From Prevotella vespertina (lineage in GTDB: Bacteria; Bacteroidota; Bacteroidia; Bacteroidales; Bacteroidaceae): a stretch of DNA of 64,000 nt. Made by a program: the position numbers and the translations under genes. Below are positions 35,776 through 46,382 of the stretch, piece by piece. The stretch covers positions 186,001-250,000 of the forward strand of contig NZ_VVIQ01000001.1 of assembly GCF_009728485.1 (NCBI RefSeq). Direction: 5' to 3'. The stretch's first letter is position 1, and every line of letters begins with the position of its first letter. The notes under the pieces were generated by a model. The model worked only from the letters and a program-made list of their open reading frames with translations, did not search any database and was not told where the DNA came from.

Positions 35776-35803
35776 TATCTAATTTATCAAATGTTAGATA
35801 CGA

Positions 35804-37366
35804 TTAAAGCCTCATCACCTGTTCATCAAACTTATCAGGACATAATGATTTAAGGCGCACACGCGAGCGATAAGCATAGACAGTAGCCTTAGAACAACGC
35901 AGGAACGAACAGATCAACTCGTTTTCCTTCACACCAAGACGTATGAGTGCAAAGATACGCAAGTCGGTTGATAGACGTCTTGATTGCTTCGGTATGATTT
36001 GCTCATCAGGCTTTAGTAAGGCATTAAAGTCTTCTACAAAGTTGGGGAAAAGCCCAAGGAACGTTTCATCAAAGGTAGCATAGAAGAACTCTAACTCTCG
36101 ATCGACAAACTCTTGCGACTTGAGTGTTTCCATCAGTTCTGCACGTTTGCCAGCAGAGAAAAGTCGATAGATATGCTTGCGATAAGTGTCGAGTTTATCA
36201 ATATACATTGAACATTGGTTAAGGAATCGAGTGATGTATTCGTCCTTAATATGGTTCGATTCCTTGAGTTGCTCATTGGTTGTTGAGAGGAGCTTACGTG
36301 TTTCTTTCAACTCTTTGAGGCGACGATTAATATAGAATATCATCACAATGAGGAATACAGACAACAGACTGATAAGTATCAATCCTATTGTTAACCAAAG
36401 TGTTCGAGAGGCGCTTTCCCGCTCGTGCGACTTCTGAATAACAGGCCAAACATCAGCCATTGCGATTGTACGTTGACGTGCATTACAGAAGACGGCATCG
36501 TCCAAAGCTCGCCCCATATAGGCGTAGGCGCGCTTGTTATCGCCCTCTTCAAAGAGAAGGGTAGCCAATTCCTGTAACGCAAGATACTCCTTAACGGAGT
36601 TGTGAATATCGGAGATTGCGGCTGCAATGAGGAACTTCTTTTGCTCATCAACCTCCTTCTGGCGTCTGTATATCTCTGCTAATGAGTAGGCAACAAAGCC
36701 CATCTGCCTGTCGTAAGGCTTTAACTTGGCATAAGCCTCAAGTAGAATCTGCTTCGCCTGTTCGTCTTGATGATGGTTAACAAACTTCTCCGCACGTGAC
36801 CAAATATCCACTTTCTTGCTATGAGCGATGATAGAATCGTTGCAAACTTCAGCTAGTTGGGTGTATTGTTTGCGTTGCCATGGAGTTAATGCAGCATCGG
36901 CAAGGTTGTCATAGAGCGTCTTTCGTGTTGAAAAATAGTAAAAGGAAAGACTCGGCACAAGCTCATCTCGTTGAATAGATTCAACTAAGTCACTTGCATC
37001 CTTGAGCTGTCCACCTTTTATAAATAGGTAGGCAAGATTGAGTTTAGCGTCCCCTATATCTCTTTTATTGTTCATCTGCTTAGCCAGTTGTAGCTTCTTT
37101 TCAGCGTAGACAATGGCAGAGTCGACGGAATAAGAGATGTATAAGTTGAAGAGTTTATCGGTCAAGTCATATCTTTTCTGCTTTGTTTTGGCAGCATGAA
37201 ATTGCTTTTTTACCTTCTCAATATTATGTTCAAACTGCTTATCATACTGTTCAGAAGCAGCAAGAACCTTATCAAGGTCATCTAGTGTAGGCGCATACAA
37301 CTGTGCTTTCATAAGCGAGGTAACACATAAGAATGCACCTAAGATAAAGATTCTTCTCATTCTCAT
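35804..37366 (-). CDS. Membrane TPR/HTH regulator (DUF6377-like), leftward copy
   Basis: About 520 residues: N-terminal signal segment (MRRIFILGAFLCVTSLMKAQ), TPR-like helical region, one membrane helix near 340 (TLWLTIGLILISLLSVFLIVM), a coiled coil, and a C-terminal LuxR-type HTH (LRIFALIRLGVKENELICSF then SKATVYAYRSRVRLKS). In Bacteroidota such proteins sit beside carbohydrate-use genes and are thought to sense a periplasmic signal through the TPR part and act on transcription inside. The frame starts at 37396; 37366 or 37360 gives a better signal peptide. It is a paralogue of the gene at 39968, and the two bracket the GH97 gene. Confidence 0.8.
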   Translation of the reverse strand: MRMRRIFILGAFLCVTSLMKAQLYAPTLDDLDKVLAASEQYDKQFEHNIEKVKKQFHAAKTKQKRYDLTDKLFNLYISYSVDSAIVYAEKKLQLAKQMNNKRDIGDAKLNLAYLFIKGGQLKDASDLVESIQRDELVPSLSFYYFSTRKTLYDNLADAALTPWQRKQYTQLAEVCNDSIIAHSKKVDIWSRAEKFVNHHQDEQAKQILLEAYAKLKPYDRQMGFVAYSLAEIYRRQKEVDEQKKFLIAAAISDIHNSVKEYLALQELATLLFEEGDNKRAYAYMGRALDDAVFCNARQRTIAMADVWPVIQKSHERESASRTLWLTIGLILISLLSVFLIVMIFYINRRLKELKETRKLLSTTNEQLKESNHIKDEYITRFLNQCSMYIDKLDTYRKHIYRLFSAGKRAELMETLKSQEFVDRELEFFYATFDETFLGLFPNFVEDFNALLKPDEQIIPKQSRRLSTDLRIFALIRLGVKENELICSFLRCSKATVYAYRSRVRLKSLCPDKFDEQVMRL

Positions 37367-37491
37367 CACGATTAATTTGGGCTTAAAATCTCTCATTAAT
37401 ATATATACGTAGCATTCGAGTATTTAGTATGCTTGGGTTAAAAAAGTTTGCTTTTTTATGAGAATTAGTCTATCAGAAAGGGGAGAAAAAG

Positions 37492-37558
37492 GCAAGTCGC
37501 AACACTTATGTCAGCATGAAGTCAGTCCCAAGAAAACTGCATAAGTCATGCGACTTGC
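37492..37558 (-). terminator. Terminator of the GH97 gene
   Basis: GCAAGTCGCA (37492-37501) with TGCGACTTGC (37549-37558), plus ACTTATG (37504-37510) with CATAAGT (37540-37546); the reverse strand continues CTTTTTC. Confidence 0.8.
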
Positions 37559-37595
37559 TATTATTTAGCTACACTTCAATGTGTATTCACCCTCC

Positions 37596-39761
<2,166 letters not shown>

Positions 39762-39785
39762 TTAATTTTTAATTATCTTTACTTG

Positions 39786-39793
39786 CAAAGATA
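39786..39793 (-). promoter_or_regulatory. Promoter -7 box for the GH97 gene
   Basis: Reverse strand reads TATCTTTG, about 52 bp before the ATG. Confidence 0.65.
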
Positions 39794-39939
39794 GCTAAAA
39801 AAGTGAATAAAAGGTTCTTTGAGTAGTTGATAAGTAGACAATTTCGACAAGTATTATCGTTTAAGACATTAGCAATCAAGCCTTTGCATTAACATAATAA
39901 TTATATTAAGTAGATATCTCTTAATTGATAGTAATGTAT

Positions 39940-39947
39940 TATCTTTG
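39940..39947 (+). promoter_or_regulatory. Promoter -7 box for the rightward regulator
   Basis: TATCTTTG, 20 bp before the ATG at 39968. Confidence 0.65.
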
Positions 39948-39967
39948 CAGTCAGAAGAGATTAAAAG

Positions 39968-41629
39968 ATGCGCAAATTACTTTTATACATATCCTTACTA
40001 GCATTGCCAACAGGTCTCTTTGCTGACAATGACACACAACATTTACAAGAGCAGTTAGACCTTCTCTTGAGTCATCAAACAGCTCATATTAAAAGGAAAA
40101 ATGAGACTATTAACCGAATAAAAAAAAGACTTCTCACAGAAGAAAAGACCTTAAAACGATTGCAGACATACGACTTGCTTTATCAAGAATACTATGTTTT
40201 CCAATTTGATTCAGCAATGACTTACCTCGACAAAGGCATTGACTTAGCAAAGGAAACAGCGAATACATATTATTATAACAGCAATGTCATTCATAAAGCA
40301 GAGCTTCTTTCTATCGGCGGATTATACAGTGAGGCTATAGAAACCATAAGTTTAGTGGATACAACAGCGCTGGATAGAACACAAAAGTTCGACTTTTACT
40401 TCTCTATCTTTCGTATTCACACCTATTGGGCAGACTTTTGTAATGACCAGAAATACGCTCCCATCCATCGTGAGAAGGCTAAGCAGGCATTGATTAAAGC
40501 AATGGATTATTGCGATGAAACCGCAAGAACTTACGAATACTACTATGGGGAATATTGCGTGTTTGTACTTAACGATCCCAAGAAAGCACGTTCTCATTAT
40601 CTAAAAGCAGCTAGCCTCTTGCCCACTGATTCACGCTTTTATGCTATGGCATGCTTTGCCTTGTCAGGAAGCTACGCCAATGAAGGGCGAACGGATCAGC
40701 AAGAAAGGTTTCTTCTATTGTCCAGCATTGCTGATGCAGAGAACTGTACGATGGAGAATTACGCCTTACAAACGCTTGCCATGTACATCTTTGAGCATGA
40801 TAAAAACCGAATTGATCGAGCACAGGAGTATATTCAAAAGTCACTTGAAGATGCTCGTTTCTATAACAACCGACTACGTATTATAGAGATATCTAATAAG
40901 TTACCAGTCATTGTCAACAGCTATCAACAGACATTAAACACGCGTAATCGAGTGCAGATGATTGCTATCATTGCCATCTCATTGCTCCTAATTTTCCTAC
41001 TCGTAGCCATCACGTATATTGTAAAACAGACCAAACGACTGCGTTTACAACAGCGAGAATTACAAAAGAACAATGATAGTTTGTCGGAACTTAACACTCG
41101 ACAGAAAGGCTTAAACACACAGTTACATAAGCTAAATGCCCTATTAATAGACACAAACCGCAAACGGGAAGGATTGGCAAAGCTATATATTGACCTTTGT
41201 GCAAAGTACATTACAAGACTAAAACAGCAACAGACGCTGGTAAAAAGGAAGATAAAAGCAAACCAAACAAGCGAACTCTTGAGTCAACTCTCATCTGGTC
41301 GACTGTCCGAAGAGGATGCTTCTACATTCCTCTCACGCTTTGACAAGGCGTTTCTAGACCTCTATCCAACATTCACAAAGGAGTTAAACGCATTACTAAA
41401 AGCGGATTGTCAGATAAAAAACACCCATTCCAACGAGCTAACAACAGACCAACGTATCATGGCTCTCATACGCCTTGGCGTAAAAGAGAGTGCCGAGATA
41501 GCTGATTTACTGTTCTATTCTCCACAGACAATATACAACTATCGCTCTGCACTTAAAGCCAAAGCCATCGATAAAACGAACTTTGAAGCAGAAGTATCAA
41601 AACTTTGTAGCGTCATTGGAAACGACTAA
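39968..41629 (+). CDS. Membrane TPR/HTH regulator (DUF6377-like), rightward copy
   Basis: A 553-residue paralogue of the regulator at 35804: signal segment (MRKLLLYISLLALPTGLFAD), TPR-like repeats about 25-310, a membrane helix near 335-353 (IAIIAISLLLIFLLVAITYIV), a long coiled coil (355-420), and a C-terminal HTH (RIMALIRLGVKESAEIADLL then SPQTIYNYRSALKAKA). It shares with the other copy the spacing of all segments and the LIRLGVKE motif. It is divergent from the GH97 gene, so both regulators are placed to control it or nearby surface genes; direct evidence for targets is lacking. Confidence 0.8.
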   Translation: MRKLLLYISLLALPTGLFADNDTQHLQEQLDLLLSHQTAHIKRKNETINRIKKRLLTEEKTLKRLQTYDLLYQEYYVFQFDSAMTYLDKGIDLAKETANTYYYNSNVIHKAELLSIGGLYSEAIETISLVDTTALDRTQKFDFYFSIFRIHTYWADFCNDQKYAPIHREKAKQALIKAMDYCDETARTYEYYYGEYCVFVLNDPKKARSHYLKAASLLPTDSRFYAMACFALSGSYANEGRTDQQERFLLLSSIADAENCTMENYALQTLAMYIFEHDKNRIDRAQEYIQKSLEDARFYNNRLRIIEISNKLPVIVNSYQQTLNTRNRVQMIAIIAISLLLIFLLVAITYIVKQTKRLRLQQRELQKNNDSLSELNTRQKGLNTQLHKLNALLIDTNRKREGLAKLYIDLCAKYITRLKQQQTLVKRKIKANQTSELLSQLSSGRLSEEDASTFLSRFDKAFLDLYPTFTKELNALLKADCQIKNTHSNELTTDQRIMALIRLGVKESAEIADLLFYSPQTIYNYRSALKAKAIDKTNFEAEVSKLCSVIGND

Positions 41630-41685
41630 TTAGAAACAACAAACAGGTTAACAACATTATTAATATTCACTTTAAAACAAAAAGT

Positions 41686-42240
41686 ATGACAACAAAAGGT
41701 ATTAAAACAATGGTTAGTTTGCTCGTTGCAGCTACCCTCATGAGTTCTTGTGTAGGTTCATTTGCCTTGTTCAACAAGCTTGCGCAGTGGAATAAACACG
41801 CCACTAAGTCAAAGTTCATCAATGAGATTATCTTCTTAGTAATATCTCCTGCATACGCATTCTGCGGTGCTGCGGATACGTTAGTACTCAACTCTATTGA
41901 GTTCTGGACCGGTGATAACCCTGTTGCCAATCGTGTTGGTAAGGTTCGAAACATCAAGGGTGACGATGGCTTAATGTACGCTGTTAAGTACTTGGAGAAT
42001 GGTTATGAGATCACAAAACCCGATGGTCAGGTCTATTACTTCACGTACAATAAGCAAGAGAACACGTGGTATATGAATGCAGAAGGCAAAGAACAAAAGG
42101 TGATCCAGTTTAATGGTAATGGTTCTGTTAAGGCTTTCTTGAATAATGGTTTGACTGTTGATGTAACGCCAGATGCATCTGGTTTATTAGAAGTTCAGCA
42201 GGCTCAAGCTGGTACAACATACTTCATGGCAAGACGATAA
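41686..42240 (+). CDS. DUF3332 family lipoprotein
   Basis: A 184-residue protein with a lipobox-like MSSC (Cys22) and the DUF3332 pattern: SFALFNKLAQWNKHATKSKF near 25-44, a hydrophobic stretch (IIFLVISPAYAFCGAADTLV) and NSIEFWTGDNP. The C-terminal part is beta-rich with repeated polar strands (YYFTYNKQENTWYMNAEGKE). The function of DUF3332 is unknown; members are small envelope proteins. It lies 56 bp after the regulator gene and might be cotranscribed. Confidence 0.8.
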   Translation: MTTKGIKTMVSLLVAATLMSSCVGSFALFNKLAQWNKHATKSKFINEIIFLVISPAYAFCGAADTLVLNSIEFWTGDNPVANRVGKVRNIKGDDGLMYAVKYLENGYEITKPDGQVYYFTYNKQENTWYMNAEGKEQKVIQFNGNGSVKAFLNNGLTVDVTPDASGLLEVQQAQAGTTYFMARR

Positions 42241-42278
42241 GTCGATTGGCTAGGTTGTATCAACATACTATATCATAG

Positions 42279-42323
42279 CATCCAGTAGCCACTTTCCCCT
42301 CAAGGGATGGCTGGATGGTTTTT
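42279..42323 (+). terminator. Intrinsic terminator after the DUF3332 gene
   Basis: CATCCAG (42279-42285) and CCA (42289-42291) pair with TGG (42308-42310) and CTGGATG (42311-42317), followed by GTTTTTC. Confidence 0.75.
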
Positions 42324-42326
42324 CAA

Positions 42327-42414
42327 GAGAGGCTCTCTTGATACTAAAGAAAGGCTCTTCTCCATGCAAGGAAACGCCCTTGTTAAATGGAGAAGACGCC
42401 TTTCTCTCTTTTTA
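42327..42414. repeat. Intergenic array, period exactly 22 bp (4 units)
   Basis: Units at 42327-42348, 42349-42370, 42371-42392 and 42393-42414. The third (GAAACGCCCTT, G, TTAAATGGAG) differs at a single base from the unit at 14528-14549, and the neighbouring units are in the same order. It lies between the DUF3332 terminator and the end of the endonuclease gene. Confidence 0.8.
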
Positions 42415-42448
42415 TATACGCATAGAACGGGGAATTAAAACCGACGAT

Positions 42449-43999
42449 CTATCTTACAACAAACTTCTTTCCACCACGGATATAGATACCCGGTGCGAGC
42501 TGCGCATCCTTTGGCATACGTGCTCCTTGCAGGTTATAAACGTTTTTATCATCACTCTTGACAACATTAAGTGTTGATATTCCTGCTGTTGCATCATATA
42601 CATATAGCATTGGAGAAAGATTCCCAGAGCTTGCTGGTTTATATGCTCCAAACGACTTATATTGCGTTGAGTACTGTACGACGTGACCATCAGAACTTGT
42701 GATAACAAATGTTCCGTCGGCATTTGGAGTGACTGTCCATATAGTTGCCTTATCGGTTGAGTTGACTACATTAAAGTTCTTGTACTTGCCATCCTGATAG
42801 AAGTAACGCCCCTTAGTGTCCTTGATGTAGTAACCACCCGCAGCCTGTTCTAATGTAAAGAATAGGTTTTCATCGGAAGTAAAGATAATCTCTTTCTTAG
42901 TTGTTACTACTGATCCATTTAGATAACCGTAGCTCTTTTTACCCTGAACGGTCTGACCGGCAAAGAGGTTCTCACCTACCTTTACAACAAGAAGGAACTG
43001 TGTATTAACAGCGGGAACTGCCGTAGCTTTCACAAAAGTCTTATTCTCTTTAGGAGTTACTTGATCGTCTTCTCCACCCCCAGGAGTACCTGGCTCTTCA
43101 CTTGGATTAGTTGGTGTGACGATTGCACCAGTATAACGTGCATCGTCAGAAGCCGTCGTTATAGATAGATCGGGGTTGAAAGCAACATCCACACTATCAC
43201 CCCAAACATATTCAGCGAGGTTTGGATAATCGATAAAGAGGTTACGATTATTCTGTATCTTGGCTGCTGCATTGTTGCGATCAATCTCTTGTTGGTCTAC
43301 ACGATCTTGCTTGCTCCACTTGAGGTAGAGCTTATAAGCCCACTCCCTAAGCGTTGGCCAGCTGTTATTCTCAAGGCTTTGCAGTCCCGTCTTCACCCAT
43401 TTTAGGTGCTGATAAGTGGTCGCCATGTACAGATAACTGCGTGCGAACTCACCTTTGAAATGGTTGCCTGGCTCCCACATCTTGATGAGTTGTCCATCTG
43501 CATAGCCTGTTCCAACCTTATCATAGCCTTCTCCAGCAGGCTTAGTAACCTTTACAACTACACCCATCGGGTAGTTGCTCTTATCGCTGTTAGCCTTTGC
43601 ATCAGATGGATAGAGGTTATAAAGGTCGCACCAAGCATCATTCTTCTCTTTTCCCCACCAGCTCTTTGGGAACGAGTGTTCGATGTTCATGTCTGCAATA
43701 GCTACTCCGCTGTGGTCGACGAAGTAGAACTTCTTGTCGCTATAACGGTTGTAACATTCATTGTTTTTAGGGTCACGATCGGTGTACCAAAAGCCCCACC
43801 ATGTACCATTGTTACCACTGCCATACTTCAAGACAGCCTTTTTGTCCATCAGAGTGTGCAGTGCATTCTTTAGTTGCTCCTTCTTTAGTCCTTTTAAAGA
43901 AGCGGCATACTGTTTAAGACTTTGGCGATCGATGGCATTCGCCGACATAGAGATTCCTATCAATGTCGTGGCGACGACCATTTTTAATAACCTGTTCAT
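42449..43999 (-). CDS. Secreted endonuclease I family nuclease with sorting-type C-terminus
   Basis: A 516-residue secreted nuclease. The signal peptide ends near SANA (20-23). The endonuclease I domain (about 30-270) has NGTWWGFWYTDRD, the active-site region MNIEHSFPKSWWG with its His, and CDLYNLYPSDAKANSDKSN with the metal-binding Asn. A Pro/Glu/Gly linker (about 290-310) leads to a beta-rich region and the C-terminal motif NVYNLQGARM, GIYIRGGKKFVVR shared with the BspA-like and GH66 proteins. It probably degrades extracellular DNA at the surface, for nutrients or biofilm release. It is monocistronic. Confidence 0.88.
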   Translation of the reverse strand: MNRLLKMVVATTLIGISMSANAIDRQSLKQYAASLKGLKKEQLKNALHTLMDKKAVLKYGSGNNGTWWGFWYTDRDPKNNECYNRYSDKKFYFVDHSGVAIADMNIEHSFPKSWWGKEKNDAWCDLYNLYPSDAKANSDKSNYPMGVVVKVTKPAGEGYDKVGTGYADGQLIKMWEPGNHFKGEFARSYLYMATTYQHLKWVKTGLQSLENNSWPTLREWAYKLYLKWSKQDRVDQQEIDRNNAAAKIQNNRNLFIDYPNLAEYVWGDSVDVAFNPDLSITTASDDARYTGAIVTPTNPSEEPGTPGGGEDDQVTPKENKTFVKATAVPAVNTQFLLVVKVGENLFAGQTVQGKKSYGYLNGSVVTTKKEIIFTSDENLFFTLEQAAGGYYIKDTKGRYFYQDGKYKNFNVVNSTDKATIWTVTPNADGTFVITSSDGHVVQYSTQYKSFGAYKPASSGNLSPMLYVYDATAGISTLNVVKSDDKNVYNLQGARMPKDAQLAPGIYIRGGKKFVVR

Positions 44000-44070
44000 A
44001 GTTCTTATTGGTTTATTTTGATGAATAATGATAATTACTTTTTTACAAGGAGATCATCGTTGTTTATCAC

Positions 44071-45381
44071 TCACACCTTCGCACATAAGAGTAAGAGATG
44101 ATTGTTATTTGCATCGGTAGTAGCGAAGAGATAATCTGTTCCTCCTTCTTTTATCTTGAGTTTCTTACGCAAGTCTGCAACGCTCATAGGGAAGTTGCGC
44201 ACGGCAAGATTAGCTTTCTTGATAGCTGATAAGGTGCGACGTAACTCCTTCTTATTAAATGATGAGACGGCTACAAGGCGGAAACTGCGACCTGGGAAGT
44301 GCTCTATAAGACTATTGGAGACAAATAAATGAGAATTTGCACTTAGTGCAGAAACCTCATAACGACGACTGATTAGGGCAAAACAACCTGCTTTCATCAG
44401 TGAAGCATTAGGCTCATAGAGATATTGACCAGCTGTAGGCGCGGTTGAAAGAATGCTCGGTAAGATGCCTGCTGTCTCTTCTTCATAATAGGAAACGACC
44501 TCACCATCATTCACACAAACGACACGGAGTGGAGAATCTAAGGCTATTGTTGCACCAGTCATAGCCTTTACTTGTCGCATAACTATCAGCAACTCCTTAC
44601 ATTCATTGCGCACAGAGAGGATGTGAACCTCACGTATAACGTTGCCAATAACGTTTAGTTCGTTTACAGCTCGGTGTCAATCAAGCATTGGCGAGAGCTT
44701 CAGAACAATGGTGTCTGCCTTCTCTAGGAGTTCCTTCTCTAGTGTCAATACGTCAGGAGAACAGTCTTCTATCAGTACAGTCTTACCTCCTTGCTCATTA
44801 CGACGTGCTGGATCGAGGAAGATAACATTGACAGGTTGCATTTGATGGAGGTATTCCGTGCCATCTGTATTGACCACTTCTACCTGACTCAAACCTAACA
44901 CCTTGAAGTTATGTTGTGCCACTTTGCATAGCTGTTCTTGCTGTTCTACGTAGGTGGCATGGGTGAAGTTGCGTGCAATAAACGAGAAGTCGACACCGAA
45001 ACCACCCGTGAGATCAACAAAGCGAGTGGGTGAAGAAGTTGCATGAGAGCCACTCAGTTCCTCTAATAAGTTAGCTTTATACAATGCAGTCTGCTCGCTT
45101 GAGCACTGCTCCATAGATAGATGTGGCGGATAGATAATATCCTCTTGTGCAGCCCATGAGGGCAACTTGGTGTGCGCCTTCAGCCATCCTGTGAGCTGAT
45201 TAAGCAAGAAGGGCATATCAATGTCAGGATAGTTATGCGCTTGAAGAGCTAAGAGTCTCACGCCAGTACCATCTCCGAGTGGAGAGGGAAGTGGTATGTT
45301 GTGTTTATCGAGGGCTTCTCGCACGTATTTAGGCAGTGGAAACTCTCCTTGTTGTAGCGTATTCCTTTGCTGTTTTACCAT
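44071..45381 (-). pseudogene. THUMP-like class I methyltransferase, interrupted by an in-frame TGA
   Basis: Two frames in the same phase form one gene of 436 codons broken by a single TGA at 44679-44677. The upstream part (44677-45381, 234 residues) has the SAM-binding motif FVDLTGGFGVDFSFIARNF and NVIFLDPARRNEQGG; the downstream part carries on without a shift (HRAVNELNVIGNVIREVHIL) into the THUMP-like C-terminal domain (44071-44613). The text at the break reads KLSPMLD, stop, HRAV; a Trp is the natural residue there (TGG to TGA). The gene is either freshly disrupted, misread in sequencing, or read through. Related proteins are putative RNA methyltransferases in Bacteroidota. Confidence 0.85.
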
Positions 45382-45508
45382 CTCTTTTTGTTCTTACTTA
45401 TACACCTTTCCCTTTCCATCTAACAATAGCCAATGATACTATCTACTCCCCTCTCCATTCGGAGAGGGGGCGGGGGTGAGGCTTGTTGGGGCTTTTGTTG
45501 AGGCTTCT

Positions 45509-46240
45509 CTACCTAACCACTCTCAAGTTACTCTTCGCCCATTCCCTTGTACAAAGGTTGAAGTGCCACCATTCAGTGCGCAGTGGCATGAAGCCAGCAG
45601 CGGTCATAACCTCTCGAAGTAACCGTCGGTTGGCAAGTGCCTCACGTGAGATAACGCCCCGAGCAAGTAATCCTTGTTCCTTATCTATATGACTTGCAGC
45701 CCCCATGTAATCAACTTTCGCACCCATAGGGATTGTGTCTATGTGGCAACGCACAGCTCCCGCACGCCATGTGGCATCGTTCCATGAAGCCTTACAAATA
45801 CTGATATCCACTGCCATTCCATAGTTGTGCATACCGCCACCATGCGCTGGGTTAGACACATAGAAGTATTTGGATGTGTTCTTCACGGCATCCCACATTG
45901 TCTGCTGAACGCTCATTGGGCGTGTAGCATCAAATATACATAAACTCAAGTCAGGTCTGCGACGCTTCAATTCTGCTTGTGCTTTACGCAGAGCCTCTGC
46001 ACAACGAGGGAGGACATAAGCATCACGAAGGTCGTGATAGAGCTGTCGGTTACAGAAGTTATCGGTGCGTGCATACATTAAAGCGACCTTTATTGAGGGT
46101 ACAACGTGCTTAATATTCACCAACCCTTGCCTCTCCATCGATTGACCAGCAGCCAAGCGACGATCCGTAGCAGGCTTCTGTGCATATATAGAAGTGGTGG
46201 AAAGGAATAGTGCTAGTAGTGCGTAATAGATTTGCTTCAT
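45509..46240 (-). CDS. M15 D-alanyl-D-alanine dipeptidase (VanX/DdpX-like)
   Basis: A 243-residue secreted zinc peptidase: signal peptide MKQIYYALLALFLSTTSIYAQ, then the M15D signature with HNYGMAVDIS (His and Asp zinc ligands) and the C-terminal EWWHF (catalytic Glu and third ligand His). These enzymes cut D-Ala-D-Ala; a secreted form probably recycles wall-derived dipeptides rather than causing vancomycin resistance, and no vanH/vanA neighbours exist. The frame is open back to 46312, but that stretch overlaps the terminator of the upstream gene, so 46240 is chosen. A GC-rich hairpin (45448-45469) follows the gene. Confidence 0.88.
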   Translation of the reverse strand: MKQIYYALLALFLSTTSIYAQKPATDRRLAAGQSMERQGLVNIKHVVPSIKVALMYARTDNFCNRQLYHDLRDAYVLPRCAEALRKAQAELKRRRPDLSLCIFDATRPMSVQQTMWDAVKNTSKYFYVSNPAHGGGMHNYGMAVDISICKASWNDATWRAGAVRCHIDTIPMGAKVDYMGAASHIDKEQGLLARGVISREALANRRLLREVMTAAGFMPLRTEWWHFNLCTREWAKSNLRVVR

Positions 46241-46283
46241 TCTGTTCTTTTCTTTTATAAACCATTGATAAGAATAAAAACAA

Positions 46284-46343
46284 GGGCAGGTTCTATGCTT
46301 TCTTACAACCATGACTGATTGAAGGAATACATAGAACTTGCCC
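46284..46343 (-). terminator. Terminator of the pseudokinase gene
   Basis: Fourteen-base-pair stem with one G-T pair (46284-46297 with 46330-46343); the reverse strand continues TTGTTTTTATTC. Confidence 0.8.
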
Positions 46344-46382
46344 TGTTGTTATTTCTATCACTGTGGAAATAGCGTTTATATC

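Larger units (their letters stand above)
35017..35803. other. AT-rich gap of 787 bp
   Basis: Holds the BspA promoter box (35196-35203) and the terminator of the regulator gene (35735-35775). A 74-codon frame at 35629-35853 runs through that terminator and into the regulator gene and is not believed. Nothing else was recognised. Confidence 0.6.

Noticed and set aside
35629..35853. 74-codon frame on + strand in the gap downstream of the regulator
   Set aside because: It contains the perfect 15-bp terminator hairpin of the opposite-strand gene and runs into that gene; it lacks a promoter box.
42338..42577. 79-codon frame near the DUF3332 gene
   Set aside because: It translates the 22-bp array and then the antisense of the endonuclease gene.
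45440..45480. GC-rich hairpin after the VanX-like gene as a mobile element end
   Set aside because: It is a simple 9-bp hairpin with GA-rich flank and no target duplication or second end; it is treated as a weak terminator or dispersed motif.
45509..46240. Vancomycin-resistance interpretation of the VanX-like gene
   Set aside because: There are no vanH, vanA or vanRS neighbours and the enzyme is secreted, which fits wall-peptide recycling better.
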